DNA of 64,000 nt from Nitricoxidireducens sp046726235 (GCA_046726235.1 JBKPAD010000010.1:682001-746000); one strand, 5' to 3'; positions 29,969-39,668 are shown, numbered from the stretch's first letter. Translations and numbers: made by a program. The notes: generated by a model from the sequence alone, not told the origin.

Positions 29969-30058
29969 GTGACTCAGTGAACCGTCGGGAGATGAATCCA
30001 GTATACCCGAACGTCACACTCGGGAATTCCCTTGTGCCACGCGGCTTTCCGCTGGCTA

Positions 30059-30086
30059 GAAGACCCGGACGTGAACGAATAGTTCC
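30059..30086 (-). promoter_or_regulatory. Candidate sigma-E promoter of rpoE
   Basis: On the minus strand GGAACTA (-35) is followed after 16 nt by TCTTC (-10 region). The E. coli rpoE autoregulatory promoter has GGAACTT, 16 nt, then TCTAA, so box and spacing agree well. Transcription would begin near 30052, leaving a leader of about 84 nt before the rpoE ATG. The match is by eye only. Confidence 0.5.
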
Positions 30087-30143
30087 GCACGAACCAAACC
30101 GCGGGCGCCCGCCCCGCGCGCCGGGCGACCATACCCTGCGTGA

Positions 30144-30149
30144 TATAGT
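30144..30149 (+). promoter_or_regulatory. -10 element (TATAGT) of nadB, only 9 nt before the start codon
   Basis: TATAGT occupies 30144-30149 and the nadB ATG is at 30159. A start site 7 nt after the box would fall at about 30156, leaving almost no 5' untranslated region. No convincing -35 box is visible, which is common in GC-rich betaproteobacterial promoters. Confidence 0.4.
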
Positions 30150-30158
30150 CGCGGCCCT

Positions 30159-31748
30159 ATGGCGCGTGACTATCTTCGTCAATTCGACGTTCTGGTGATC
30201 GGCAGCGGGCTCGCCGGACAGGCGCTCGCCCTGCGTCTCGCCGGCTCGCGCAGCGTCGCCCTCGTCACCAAGCGCACGCTCGAGGACACGGCAACGGCCT
30301 GGGCGCAGGGGGGCATCGCCGCGGTGCTCGATGCCGGCGACTCGGTCGAAGACCACATCCGCGACACCTTCGACGCCGGCGCCGGGCTCTGCGATCCCGA
30401 GGCGACGCGCTTCGTCGTCGAGCACGGACACGAAGCGATCCAGTGGCTGATCGACCAGGGCGTGCCGTTTACGCGCGACAACACTGAGTTCGGCTTTCAC
30501 CTGACGCGCGAAGGCGGCCACAGCCATCGCCGCATCATCCACGCCGCGGACGCCACCGGTGCGGCCGTCCAGGAAACGCTGACCGAGAAGGTGCGCAAGC
30601 ATCCGAACATCACGGTGCTCGAACGCCATATCGGCGTGGACCTGATCACCGGCGCCAAGCTCGGCCTCAAGAACAACCGCTGCTGGGGCGCCTACCTGCT
30701 CGACATCGACAGCGGCGAGATCGTCACCGTCGGCGCGCGCCACACGGTGCTGGCCACCGGCGGCGCCGGCAAGGTCTATCTCTACACGACGAACCCGGAC
30801 ACGGCGACCGGCGACGGCATCGCCATGGCATGGCGCGCCGGCTGCCGCGTCGCCAACATGGAGTTCGTGCAGTTCCATCCGACCTGCCTCTACCATCCGC
30901 ACGCGAAGTCCTTCCTCATCACCGAGGCGATGCGCGGCGAGGGCGGCATCCTGCGCCTGCCCGACGGCACGCGCTTCATGCCCGACCACGATCCGCGCGC
31001 CGAACTGGCGCCGCGCGACATCGTCGCCCGCGCCATCGACTTCGAGATGAAGAAGCACGGCCTCGACTGCGTGTTCCTCGACGTCACGCACAAGTCGCCG
31101 GTGTTCCTGGCGCACCACTTCCCCAACATCTACGCGCGCTGCCAGAAGCTGGGCATCGACATCTCGCGCCAGCCGATCCCCGTGGTGCCGGCCGCCCACT
31201 ACACCTGCGGCGGCGTGGTCGCCGACCTCGCCGCGCGCACCGACGTCCCCGGACTGTACGCCGTGGGCGAGACCGCATGCTCCGGGCTGCATGGCGCCAA
31301 CCGCCTGGCCAGCAACTCGCTGCTCGAATGCGTGGTCTTCGCCGCCTCGGCAGCCAAGGACATCCTCGCCGACAAGACGCACAAGATTCCCAAGCTGCCG
31401 GCGTGGGACGAGAGCCGCGTCACCGACGCGGACGAGGAGATCGTCATTTCCCACAACTGGGACGAGCTGCGCCGTTTCATGTGGGACTACGTCGGCATCG
31501 TGCGTACCAACAAGCGGCTCGAGCGCGCGATCCATCGCATCCGCCTGCTCGAGCGCGAGATCGACGACTACTACGTGAATTTCCGCGTCAGCAACGACCT
31601 CATCGAACTGCGCAACCTCGTGCTCACCGCGCACCTGATCGTGAGGAGCGCCCAGCAGCGCAAGGAAAGCCGCGGCCTGCACTTCAGCCGCGACTATCCG
31701 GACATGCTGCCCGCGGCCAGGGACATCGTCCTCAAGCCGTCGCGCTAG
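30159..31748 (+). CDS. nadB: L-aspartate oxidase
   Basis: 529 residues, the usual length. The FAD-binding motif VIGSGLAGQALALRLAG lies at the N-terminus. Characteristic succinate-dehydrogenase-like segments are AWAQGGIAAVL, FHLTREGGHSHRRI, LATGGAGKVYLYTTNPDTAT, FVQFHPTCLYH and HYTCGGVVADL. It oxidises L-aspartate to iminoaspartate, the first step of de novo NAD synthesis, before NadA. It diverges from rpoE, as in many gamma- and betaproteobacteria. There is no Shine-Dalgarno sequence before the ATG, and the -10 box is only 9 nt away, so a leaderless transcript is possible. The 3' end overlaps the convergent YgfX-like gene by 17 bp. Confidence 0.95.
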   Translation: MARDYLRQFDVLVIGSGLAGQALALRLAGSRSVALVTKRTLEDTATAWAQGGIAAVLDAGDSVEDHIRDTFDAGAGLCDPEATRFVVEHGHEAIQWLIDQGVPFTRDNTEFGFHLTREGGHSHRRIIHAADATGAAVQETLTEKVRKHPNITVLERHIGVDLITGAKLGLKNNRCWGAYLLDIDSGEIVTVGARHTVLATGGAGKVYLYTTNPDTATGDGIAMAWRAGCRVANMEFVQFHPTCLYHPHAKSFLITEAMRGEGGILRLPDGTRFMPDHDPRAELAPRDIVARAIDFEMKKHGLDCVFLDVTHKSPVFLAHHFPNIYARCQKLGIDISRQPIPVVPAAHYTCGGVVADLAARTDVPGLYAVGETACSGLHGANRLASNSLLECVVFAASAAKDILADKTHKIPKLPAWDESRVTDADEEIVISHNWDELRRFMWDYVGIVRTNKRLERAIHRIRLLEREIDDYYVNFRVSNDLIELRNLVLTAHLIVRSAQQRKESRGLHFSRDYPDMLPAARDIVLKPSR

Positions 31749-32148
31749 CCTTCCAGCGCAGCCACAACCTCAACTCGCGATGGCCGCCGGCGACCGCGTC
31801 AGGCGGCAGCGCCAGGGCGACGACGCCCTCCTCGCCGCGAAGCCGCAATACCACCAGCCAGGGCAGGACCGTCGTGTCGGACAGGACGCGGAGGGTGGCC
31901 GATGAACCGTCTTCGCTCAGCGCGTCGAGCTGGCCATCCGCCCGCAGGCTCAGTGCGGCGAACGGCGGCCTCCGGACCTTGCGCAGCGAGAGCAGCAGCG
32001 AGCCGGTGAGCGCGAGCGCCGCAACCAGCTTGGCCGCCAGGGGAATGCCGGTCGCCAGCAGGCCGCCGAAGACGGCGGCATGGGCGAGCACCAGCGCCGC
32101 CGAGAGGCGGCGCGAGGGCTGCAACTGCAGGGTGACGGGCAGCCGCAT
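31732..32148 (-). CDS. YgfX-like (CptA-type) membrane protein
   Basis: 138 residues. The start MRLPVTLQLQPSRRLSAALV fits the YgfX family, where a short cytoplasmic beta strand precedes two closely spaced transmembrane helices (about 17-35 and 38-55). A soluble beta-rich C-terminal domain with WLVVLRLR and a Trp-rich end RELRLWLRWK follow. E. coli YgfX has been reported as a toxin-like inner-membrane protein that affects cytoskeletal proteins, but function elsewhere is unclear. It lies 21 nt after fabF on the same strand. Family assignment is from shape and short motifs, so moderate. Confidence 0.6.
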   Translation of the reverse strand: MRLPVTLQLQPSRRLSAALVLAHAAVFGGLLATGIPLAAKLVAALALTGSLLLSLRKVRRPPFAALSLRADGQLDALSEDGSSATLRVLSDTTVLPWLVVLRLRGEEGVVALALPPDAVAGGHRELRLWLRWKASATA

Positions 32149-32169
32149 CGCGCCGCTGCCTCCGGGGAC

Positions 32170-33402
<1,233 letters not shown>

Positions 33403-33450
33403 TGTTGACTCCAGCGATGGCGGGGGTAGGAAAGCGCAGGGCTGCGCGGC

Positions 33451-33690
33451 TTACTTCTTGACGTTCTTGTTGATGTAGTCCATGGCTTGCTGGACGGTGG
33501 TGATCTTCTCGGCTTCTTCGTCCGGAATCTCGCACTCGAACTCTTCCTCGAGGGCCATCACCAGTTCGACGGTATCGAGCGAATCCGCGCCCAGATCGTC
33601 AACAAACGAAGACTCGTTCTTGATGTCGGCTTCGTTCACACCGAGTTGCTCGGCGACGATCTTCTTGACGCGTTGTTCGATATTCTCCAT
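33451..33690 (-). CDS. acpP: Acyl carrier protein
   Basis: 79 residues, strongly acidic. Ser37 in the motif GADSLDTVELVMALEEEF is the 4'-phosphopantetheine attachment site. The sequence begins MENIEQRVKKIVAEQL, nearly identical in form to E. coli AcpP. It carries growing acyl chains between FabD, FabH, FabG and FabF, all encoded around it. It is separated from fabG by 90 nt, a gap large enough for an additional promoter, as is common for this highly expressed gene. Confidence 0.97.
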   Translation of the reverse strand: MENIEQRVKKIVAEQLGVNEADIKNESSFVDDLGADSLDTVELVMALEEEFECEIPDEEAEKITTVQQAMDYINKNVKK

Positions 33691-33780
33691 TTAATGCTCC
33701 TTCCCTGATTTTCGGGTGTGGTGAGAAACCCGAGTAGTTTACCAAAAATGCACGGCCATCCCCGCGGGGATGAAACCGGC

Positions 33781-34527
33781 TCAAACCATATACATGCCGC
33801 CGTTGACGTGAAGCGTGGTGCCGGTTACATACGCCGCGCCCGGACCGGCGAGGAACGCGACCGCGGCGGCGATCTCGTCTGCCTGTCCGAGGCGGTTCAA
33901 CGGAATCTTCTGCAGCAGCGCGTCGCGCTGCGCATCGGGTAGCGCCTTGGTCATGTCGGTGTCGATGAAGCCCGGCGCGACGCAATTGACGGTGATGTTG
34001 CGGCTGCCGAGTTCCTGCGCCAGCGCGCGGGTCATGCCCGCCACGCCAGCCTTGGCGGCGGCGTAGTTGGCCTGACCGGGGTTGCCGGCGGCGCCGACGA
34101 CCGAGGTGATGTTGATGATGCGGCCGGTGCGCGCCTTCATCATGCCGCGCATGACCAGCTTCGAGAGGCGGAAGACCGCCTTGAGGTTGGTGTCGATGAC
34201 GGCATCCCACTCGTCGTCCTTCATGCGCATCGCGAGGTTGTCGCGCGTGATGCCGGCGTTGTTGACGAGGATGCCGACGGCGCCGAATTTCTTCTCGATC
34301 TCGCCGATCGCCGCTTCACAGGCGGCGGCGTCGGTGACGTTCAGCGTCGCGCCCCAGCCCTTGATGCCAGCGGCGTCGAGCGCCTTCTGGATTTCGGCGG
34401 CGCCGGCTTCCGACGTGGCGGTGCCGACGACGGTCGCGCCCTTGGCGCCCAACGCCAGCGCGATGGCGCGGCCGATGCCGCGGGTGGCGCCGGTGACGAG
34501 GGCGACCTGGCCTTGCAATTCGCTCAT
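33781..34527 (-). CDS. fabG: 3-oxoacyl-ACP reductase
   Basis: 248 residues, a short-chain dehydrogenase/reductase that uses NADPH to reduce beta-ketoacyl-ACP. The cofactor motif is TGATRGIGRAIA (12-23), NNAG is at 89-92, and the catalytic residues S142, Y155 and K159 lie in the expected TS..x12..YAAAK pattern. The start MSELQGQVALVTGATRG is typical. It lies 4 nt downstream of fabD, within the fab operon. No anomalies. Confidence 0.96.
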   Translation of the reverse strand: MSELQGQVALVTGATRGIGRAIALALGAKGATVVGTATSEAGAAEIQKALDAAGIKGWGATLNVTDAAACEAAIGEIEKKFGAVGILVNNAGITRDNLAMRMKDDEWDAVIDTNLKAVFRLSKLVMRGMMKARTGRIINITSVVGAAGNPGQANYAAAKAGVAGMTRALAQELGSRNITVNCVAPGFIDTDMTKALPDAQRDALLQKIPLNRLGQADEIAAAVAFLAGPGAAYVTGTTLHVNGGMYMV

Positions 34528-34531
34528 GTTC

Positions 34532-35464
34532 CTATCCTTTGACAGCGGCAAGCGCGGCTTCGAGGCCGGCGAGGTCGGCCATCGCACCGCCGTTGACGCC
34601 GTCGGCGCAACGCTTGACGAGGCCGGCCAGCACCTTGCCGGGACCGCATTCGTAGATGTGGGTGACGCCCGCCGCCTGCATGGCCTGCATGGTCTCGACC
34701 CAGCGCACCGGCGCGGCGGCCTGGCGGCCGAGCGCATCGCGGATCGCTGCGGGATCGGCCGGCGTGGCGACGTCGACGTTGTTGATGACGGGAATCTTCG
34801 GCGCCGCGAGGGTCATCTCGGCGAGTCGCGCCTTGAGCTTCTCCGCGGCCGGCTGCATCAGCGAGCAGTGGAACGGCGCCGACACCGGCAGCATCACAGC
34901 GCGCTTGGCGCCGGCTGCCTTGCAGCCTTCGGCGGCACGCTCGACGGCGGCCTTGTGGCCGGCGATGACGGTCTGCTCCGGCGCATTGAAATTCACCGCC
35001 TGCACGACCTGGCCTTGCGCAGCGGCTTCGCACGCTGCCTTGACGGCGGCGGCGTCCATGCCGAGCACGGCGGCCATCGCGCCCTCGCCCGCCGGCACGG
35101 CTTCCTGCATCGCCTTGGCGCGCAGTTCGACCAGCGGCACGGCGTCCGCAAGTTCGAGCACGCCGGCGGCGACCAGCGCCGCGTATTCGCCGAGGCTGTG
35201 GCCGGCGACCAGCGCCGGCTGCGGGCCACCCTTCTCCTGCCACAGGCGCCACACGGCGATGCCGGCGGTCAGCATCAGCGGCTGGGTATTGACGGTCTGG
35301 TTGAGCGCCTCGGCAGGACCCTCGGTGACGAGTTGCCAGAGATCGCGTCCGAGCGCCTTCGACGCCTCGTCGAACGTGGCGCGGATCACCGGGCTGTCGC
35401 CGTACGCGGCCATCATGCCGAGCGACTGCGAGCCCTGGCCTGGGAATACAAGCGCGAATTTCAT
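34532..35464 (-). CDS. fabD: Malonyl-CoA:ACP transacylase
   Basis: 310 residues. The nucleophile S90 sits in GHSLGEYAAL, and the catalytic His199 in SAPFHC. The N-terminus FALVFPGQGSQSLGM is the standard acyltransferase signature. It loads malonate from CoA onto AcpP. It is 13 nt downstream of fabH and 4 nt upstream of fabG, so almost certainly co-transcribed. Complete length. Confidence 0.96.
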   Translation of the reverse strand: MKFALVFPGQGSQSLGMMAAYGDSPVIRATFDEASKALGRDLWQLVTEGPAEALNQTVNTQPLMLTAGIAVWRLWQEKGGPQPALVAGHSLGEYAALVAAGVLELADAVPLVELRAKAMQEAVPAGEGAMAAVLGMDAAAVKAACEAAAQGQVVQAVNFNAPEQTVIAGHKAAVERAAEGCKAAGAKRAVMLPVSAPFHCSLMQPAAEKLKARLAEMTLAAPKIPVINNVDVATPADPAAIRDALGRQAAAPVRWVETMQAMQAAGVTHIYECGPGKVLAGLVKRCADGVNGGAMADLAGLEAALAAVKG

Positions 35465-35477
35465 TGGGACTCCCTGA

Positions 35478-36464
35478 TTACAGTTTGAGCAGCGCCGCGC
35501 CCCAGGTGAAGCCGCCGCCGACGCCTTCGAGCAGCACGCTCTGGCCACGCTGGATCTTGCCGCTTCGCACCGCCTCGTCGAGCGCCAGCGGAATCGAAGC
35601 CGCCGAGGTGTTGCCGTGCCGATCGACCGTGACGATGCACTTCTCCGCCGGGACGTTCAGCTTCTTGGCCGTCGACGACAGGATGCGGACATTGGCCTGG
35701 TGGGGGATCAGCCAGTCGAGTTGCGCGGTGGTCATGCCCGCGGTCTCGAGGACTTCGTTGGCGACGTCGGCGAGCACGCGCACGGCGAACTTGAACACCG
35801 CCTGGCCGTCCATGCGCAGGAAGGGGTCGCCGGTGGCGACGCCGCCGCAGACATGGCCGGGAACGTTGAGGATGCCGCTGTGGCTGCCGTCGGCGTGCAG
35901 CGCCGTGGCGAGGATGCCTGGCTCGTCGGATGCCTCGAGCACCACGGCGCCGGCGCCGTCGCCGAACAGCACGCAGGTGCCGCGGTCCTTCCAGTCGAGG
36001 ATGCGCGAGAACACTTCGCTGCCGACGACGAGCGCGCAACGGTGCGAGCCCGAGCGAATGAACTTCTCGGCCACGGCGAGCGCGTAGGTAAAGCCGCTGC
36101 ACACGGCCTGCAGGTCGAAGGCCGGCGCGCCGTTGGCGATGCCGAGCTTGGCCTGCAGCAGTGCGGCCGCGCTGGGGAAAATGTAGTCGGGCGTCGAGGT
36201 GGCGACGATGATCAGGTCGACGTCGGCGGGACGCTTGCCGGCGGCTTCGAGCGCGTTGCGGCAGGCAGGCAGCGCGAGTTCGCTGGCGGTGACACCGGGC
36301 GCAGCGAGGTGGCGCGTCCGGATGCCGGTGCGCTCGACGATCCATTCGTCCGACGACTCGAGGCCGTGGGCGGCGATGATCTCGGCGTTGCCGACGGGAG
36401 TGCCGGGCAGGAAGCTGCCCGTGCCGGAGATGCGTGCGTAGCGCTTGTTGTTGTCTTGGCTCAT
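35478..36464 (-). CDS. fabH: Beta-ketoacyl-ACP synthase III
   Basis: 328 residues. Catalytic C122 (DLQAVCSGFTYA), H255 (LIPHQANVRI) and N285 (DRHGNTSAAS) are in the order and spacing expected for FabH, which starts fatty-acid synthesis by condensing acetyl-CoA with malonyl-ACP. The start MSQDNNKRYARISGTGSFLP is typical of betaproteobacteria. Its ATG overlaps the plsX stop by 4 nt. Confidence 0.96.
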   Translation of the reverse strand: MSQDNNKRYARISGTGSFLPGTPVGNAEIIAAHGLESSDEWIVERTGIRTRHLAAPGVTASELALPACRNALEAAGKRPADVDLIIVATSTPDYIFPSAAALLQAKLGIANGAPAFDLQAVCSGFTYALAVAEKFIRSGSHRCALVVGSEVFSRILDWKDRGTCVLFGDGAGAVVLEASDEPGILATALHADGSHSGILNVPGHVCGGVATGDPFLRMDGQAVFKFAVRVLADVANEVLETAGMTTAQLDWLIPHQANVRILSSTAKKLNVPAEKCIVTVDRHGNTSAASIPLALDEAVRSGKIQRGQSVLLEGVGGGFTWGAALLKL

Positions 36465-37477
36465 GCGGTGGCAGCCATGGCCTGGGCCATGCGCGATTCG
36501 ATTTTTTCGGGCAGGCGCTGGCGCGCCGCTTCGGCAGCGCGCTCCAGTGCGGTGAAAAAGGCGAGCGCATCGGCCGAGCCATGGCTCTTGACGACGATGC
36601 CGCGCAGGCCGAGCAGGCTCGCGCCGTTGTAGCGGCGATGGTCGAAGCGGCGCTTGAACGAGCGCAGTGCCGGCAGGGCCATCAGCGCGCCGAGACGCGT
36701 GATCAAGTTACGGCCGAATTCTTCCTTGAGGCTGTTGCCGATCATCTGCGCCAGGCCTTCCGAGGCCTTGAGCACGACGTTGCCGACGAAGCCGTCGCAG
36801 ACCACGACGTCGGTCGTGCCCTTGAAGATGTCGTTGCCCTCGACGTTGCCGTAGAAGTTGAGGCCGCTCTGGCGCAGCAGCTCGGCGGCGCGCTTGACGG
36901 CATCGTTGCCCTTGATGTCTTCCTCGCCGATGTTCAGCAGGCCGACGGTCGGACGCTCCTTGTGTTCCAGCGCCGACACCAGCATGGAACCCATGATGCC
37001 GAACTGCAGCAGGTGCTCGGGCTGGCAGTCGACGTTGGCGCCGAGATCGAGCATGTAGGTGTAGCCGTTCACGCTCGGCATGATGCTGCAGATCGCCGGA
37101 CGGTCGATGCCGGGCAGCGTCTTCAGCACGAAGCGCGAGATCGCCATCAGGGCGCCGGTGTTGCCGGCGGAGATCGCAGCGTCGGCGACACCTTCCTTGA
37201 CGAGGTCGGCGACGACGCGCATCGAGGAGTCCTTCTTGCCGCGCAACGCGCTGGCGACGGGCTCGTCCATGCCGACGACTTCCTCGGCATGACGGACGCG
37301 CAGGCGCTCGCCGAACTCGCGGGAGGCCGAGTCCAGCAGCGGACGCAACTCGTCCTCGCGCCCCACCAGGATGGTGGCGCAATCCTTGTCGCGTCTGAGG
37401 AAGTCGAAGACCGCAGGAACGGTGACCTTGGGACCGTGGTCCCCGCCCATGCAGTCAACGGCGATGGTTATTGCCAT
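36461..37477 (-). CDS. plsX: Phosphate acyltransferase PlsX
   Basis: 338 residues. The start MAITIAVDCMGGDHGPKVTV is the family signature, so 37477 is selected although the frame is open 10 codons more. Further conserved stretches include ISAGNTGALM, PAICSIMPS and VCDGFVGNVVLK. PlsX makes acyl-phosphate from acyl-ACP for phospholipid synthesis by PlsY; it is a peripheral membrane enzyme. It stands between rpmF and fabH, the classic arrangement. Confidence 0.96.
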   Translation of the reverse strand: MAITIAVDCMGGDHGPKVTVPAVFDFLRRDKDCATILVGREDELRPLLDSASREFGERLRVRHAEEVVGMDEPVASALRGKKDSSMRVVADLVKEGVADAAISAGNTGALMAISRFVLKTLPGIDRPAICSIMPSVNGYTYMLDLGANVDCQPEHLLQFGIMGSMLVSALEHKERPTVGLLNIGEEDIKGNDAVKRAAELLRQSGLNFYGNVEGNDIFKGTTDVVVCDGFVGNVVLKASEGLAQMIGNSLKEEFGRNLITRLGALMALPALRSFKRRFDHRRYNGASLLGLRGIVVKSHGSADALAFFTALERAAEAARQRLPEKIESRMAQAMAATA

Positions 37478-37520
37478 CGTGAAAACGGCCGGCCGCGCAT
37501 GACGCAACCGGCCGCATCCG

Positions 37521-37538
37521 GCCTCCCGAACGGGAGGC
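37521..37538 (-). other. Perfect hairpin between rpmF and plsX
   Basis: An 8-bp perfect stem (GCCTCCCG / CGGGAGGC) with a 2-nt loop lies in the 69-nt gap between the rpmF stop and the plsX start. It is not followed by a U-run, so it is not a classical terminator. A role in RNA processing or in setting the ratio of ribosomal protein to lipid enzymes is possible but unproven. Confidence 0.45.
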
Positions 37539-37546
37539 GCGAATGC

Positions 37547-37726
37547 TTATTCGCCCTTTGCCTTCAGGACCTTCTTGCCGCGGTAGACACCCGACGGCGA
37601 AATATGGTGGCGCAGATGCACCTCGCCCGTGTTCGGCTCGACGGCCAGCGGGGGCGCGGTCAGGAAATCGTGGGCGCGATGCATGCCGCGCTTCGACGGC
37701 GATTTCTTGTTCTGTTGAACGGCCAT
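37547..37726 (-). CDS. rpmF: 50S ribosomal protein L32
   Basis: 59 residues, translated directly from the minus strand: MAVQQNKKSPSKRGMHRAH at the start, then APPLAVEPNTGEVHLRHHIS and a basic end GKKVLKAKGE. This is bacterial L32 of normal length, of the cysteine-free (zinc-independent) type. A ribosome-binding site AAGGAG lies about 5 nt before the ATG. It sits 15 nt after yceD and before plsX, the conserved order in proteobacteria. Confidence 0.95.
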   Translation of the reverse strand: MAVQQNKKSPSKRGMHRAHDFLTAPPLAVEPNTGEVHLRHHISPSGVYRGKKVLKAKGE

Positions 37727-37741
37727 GTTGCTACTCCTTAC

Positions 37742-38260
37742 TCAATGATCTTTCAGTCTCGCCAGCGCCGCAAAGGGCGACGGCTTCGACTCCGTTTCGA
37801 CCGCCAAGGGCGGCCGGCAATCCTCGTGTCGCGCGACGATCGGCAGCGCCAGCAGGACCTCTTCCTCCACCAGCGGCAGCACCGCCAGTTCGCGGCTCGC
37901 CTCGATGGCGTCGATCCGGTCGTCGGACAATTCCTCGTCGGGCCAGGGCTCCCCCGGCGCGACCAGCATCAGCCGGCTGTCGATGTCGATGGCCAAGACC
38001 AGCGGCTGCAGACAACGCTGGCAACGCAGTGCCAGGTTTCCCTGCACGCGCAAGCCGATGAAGGCCTTGCCATCCCGGTCACGCCCGCCGTCCACCTCGA
38101 CAGCCAGCGTTCCCGCGTCGTCGACCAGCACATCGGCCAGCCTGCCCAGCTCATTCAGCGCAACTTCCCCGGCGATGCTTCTGCCGTCGCGGGCAAACTC
38201 CAGGCTGTCGATCCTTGCCTGGCTAATACCCCCGGACGCTTCGTGTGCTTGGCGCGACAT
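37742..38260 (-). CDS. yceD: DUF177/YceD family protein (23S rRNA accumulation protein)
   Basis: 172 residues. The core motif LALRCQRCLQPLVLAIDIDS (about 78-97) with its CxxC pair is diagnostic of the DUF177/YceD family. The conserved acidic stretch PDEELSDDRIDAIE and LPLVEEEVLLALPI follow. YceD is associated with 23S rRNA accumulation in plants and bacteria, and its gene nearly always precedes rpmF, as here. A TTGACT/TAACAT promoter ends only about 10 nt before the start codon, so the mRNA may be leaderless. Confidence 0.9.
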   Translation of the reverse strand: MSRQAHEASGGISQARIDSLEFARDGRSIAGEVALNELGRLADVLVDDAGTLAVEVDGGRDRDGKAFIGLRVQGNLALRCQRCLQPLVLAIDIDSRLMLVAPGEPWPDEELSDDRIDAIEASRELAVLPLVEEEVLLALPIVARHEDCRPPLAVETESKPSPFAALARLKDH

Positions 38261-38269
38261 AAACGGCAG

Positions 38270-38299
38270 ATGTTATCATCCCGCCCCTTTCCAAGTCAA
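38270..38299 (-). promoter_or_regulatory. Sigma-70-like promoter of yceD-rpmF
   Basis: On the minus strand TTGACT (38299-38294) and TAACAT (38275-38270) are separated by 18 nt. The predicted start, near 38263, is only about 3 nt before the yceD ATG. Matches are close to consensus by eye. Confidence 0.5.
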
Positions 38300-38379
38300 A
38301 GAAAACAACGGTTTCAGTGCAGGCTAATGTCCGCGCAGCGGACGTTACGCCGGAACTAAATTGAAGGGAAAAGACCCGC

Positions 38380-38958
38380 ATGCAGCGCCTTGTGCTCGCC
38401 TCGACCTCCCCTTACCGGCGCGAACTGCTGGCCCGGTTCCAGATTCCGTTCGAGGCCGCCGCGCCCGAGGCCGACGAAACGCCGCTGGCCGGCGAAAGCC
38501 CTGTCGAGACGGCCGAACGGCTGTCCGAACTCAAGGCCCGTGCCGTCGCCAACCGCTTCCCGGCCAGCCTGATCATCGGCAGCGACCAGGTCGCCCACAT
38601 GGGCGAGCAGCGCTTCGGCAAGCCCGGGACGCGCGACAAGGCCATCGCCCAGCTCCGCACCATGAGCGGCAAGAGCATCGTCTTCGACACCGGCCTGTGC
38701 CTGCTCAACACCTCGACCGGCCGCCTGCACCGCCGCGTCATCCCGACCGAAGTGCGCTTTCGCGAGCTGTCGGACGCCGAGATCACGCGCTACCTGGACC
38801 GCGAGGACGCCCTCAACTGCGCCGGCAGCGCACGCTCCGAGGGGCTCGGCATCGCCCTGATGGAATACATGCGCGGCGACGACCCCAATGCGCTGATCGG
38901 ACTGCCCCTGATCGCCCTCGCGGAAATGCTGCGCGCCGAAGGCGTCGCGCTGCCGTGA
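38380..38958 (+). CDS. yceF: Maf family nucleotide pyrophosphatase (YceF type)
   Basis: 192 residues. The start MQRLVLASTSPYRRELLAR is the Maf signature, and the catalytic aspartate lies in IIGSDQVAHMGEQ. YceF-like members hydrolyse modified NTPs such as 7-methyl-GTP, whereas YhdE-type members prefer dTTP/UTP. The SDQVA motif and the location beside yceD-rpmF support the YceF subgroup. The GTGA overlap with the downstream methyltransferase suggests translational coupling. A GAAGGGAA site precedes the ATG. Confidence 0.9.
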   Translation: MQRLVLASTSPYRRELLARFQIPFEAAAPEADETPLAGESPVETAERLSELKARAVANRFPASLIIGSDQVAHMGEQRFGKPGTRDKAIAQLRTMSGKSIVFDTGLCLLNTSTGRLHRRVIPTEVRFRELSDAEITRYLDREDALNCAGSARSEGLGIALMEYMRGDDPNALIGLPLIALAEMLRAEGVALP

Positions 38959-39668
38959 CAGGCAGTCTGCATCTCGTACCGACCTCCCTCGGCGACGTCG
39001 CCTGGCAGGCCTACCTGCCGGGCGAAACCCGGGCGAACATCTGCCGGCTGACACACTTCGCCGTCGAAAACGCGAAAACGGCGCGTGCCGAACTCAAGCG
39101 CATCGGCCACCCCGTGCCCTTGCGCGAGATCGCGATCGAGGAGATTCCCAAGGAACCGACGGCTGCCGACATAGAGCGGCTGCTCGCGCCACTGGATGCA
39201 GGCCACGATCTGGGCGTGATGTCCGAGGCCGGATGCCCTGGCGTCGCCGACCCGGGCGCCCTGCTCGTGCGGCGCGCTCACGCCAAGGGGATTCACGTCC
39301 GGCCGCTCGTCGGCCCGTCGTCGCTGCTGCTGGCCCTGATGGCCTCGGGCCTCGACGGCCAGCGCTTCGCCTTCCACGGTTACCTGCCCCAGCGCGAACC
39401 CGAACGCGGCCGGCGCATCTCCGAGCTGGAGAAGGAATCCCAGCGGCTGCGCCAGACGCAATTGTTCATCGAGACGCCCTATCGGAATGCAGCACTCTTC
39501 GATGCGCTCCTGGCCGCCTGCCGGCCGGACACCCTGCTCTGCCTGGCCAGCGATTTGACGCTGCCGACGGAAACCGTGGCCACGCGCACGGTCGCTCAGT
39601 GGCGCAAGACGGAAGTGCCGGCGCTGGAGCGCCGGCCCACGGTATTCCTCCTGCTCAGCGCAGGGTGA
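38955..39668 (+). CDS. RsmI/YraL-like SAM-dependent methyltransferase
   Basis: 237 residues with a GTG start that overlaps the preceding stop. It has the tetrapyrrole-methylase fold used by 16S rRNA 2'-O-methyltransferase RsmI: LHLVPTSLGD at the N-terminus, LGVMSEAGCPGVADPGALLV and VGPSSLLLALMASGL, then FIETPYRNAALFDALL. The sequence is shorter than RsmI (about 280) and differs in the first motif, so it belongs to a paralogous subgroup often found beside maf. The substrate is unproven. Its 3' end overlaps the convergent peptidase gene by 14 bp. Confidence 0.85.
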   Translation: MTGSLHLVPTSLGDVAWQAYLPGETRANICRLTHFAVENAKTARAELKRIGHPVPLREIAIEEIPKEPTAADIERLLAPLDAGHDLGVMSEAGCPGVADPGALLVRRAHAKGIHVRPLVGPSSLLLALMASGLDGQRFAFHGYLPQREPERGRRISELEKESQRLRQTQLFIETPYRNAALFDALLAACRPDTLLCLASDLTLPTETVATRTVAQWRKTEVPALERRPTVFLLLSAG

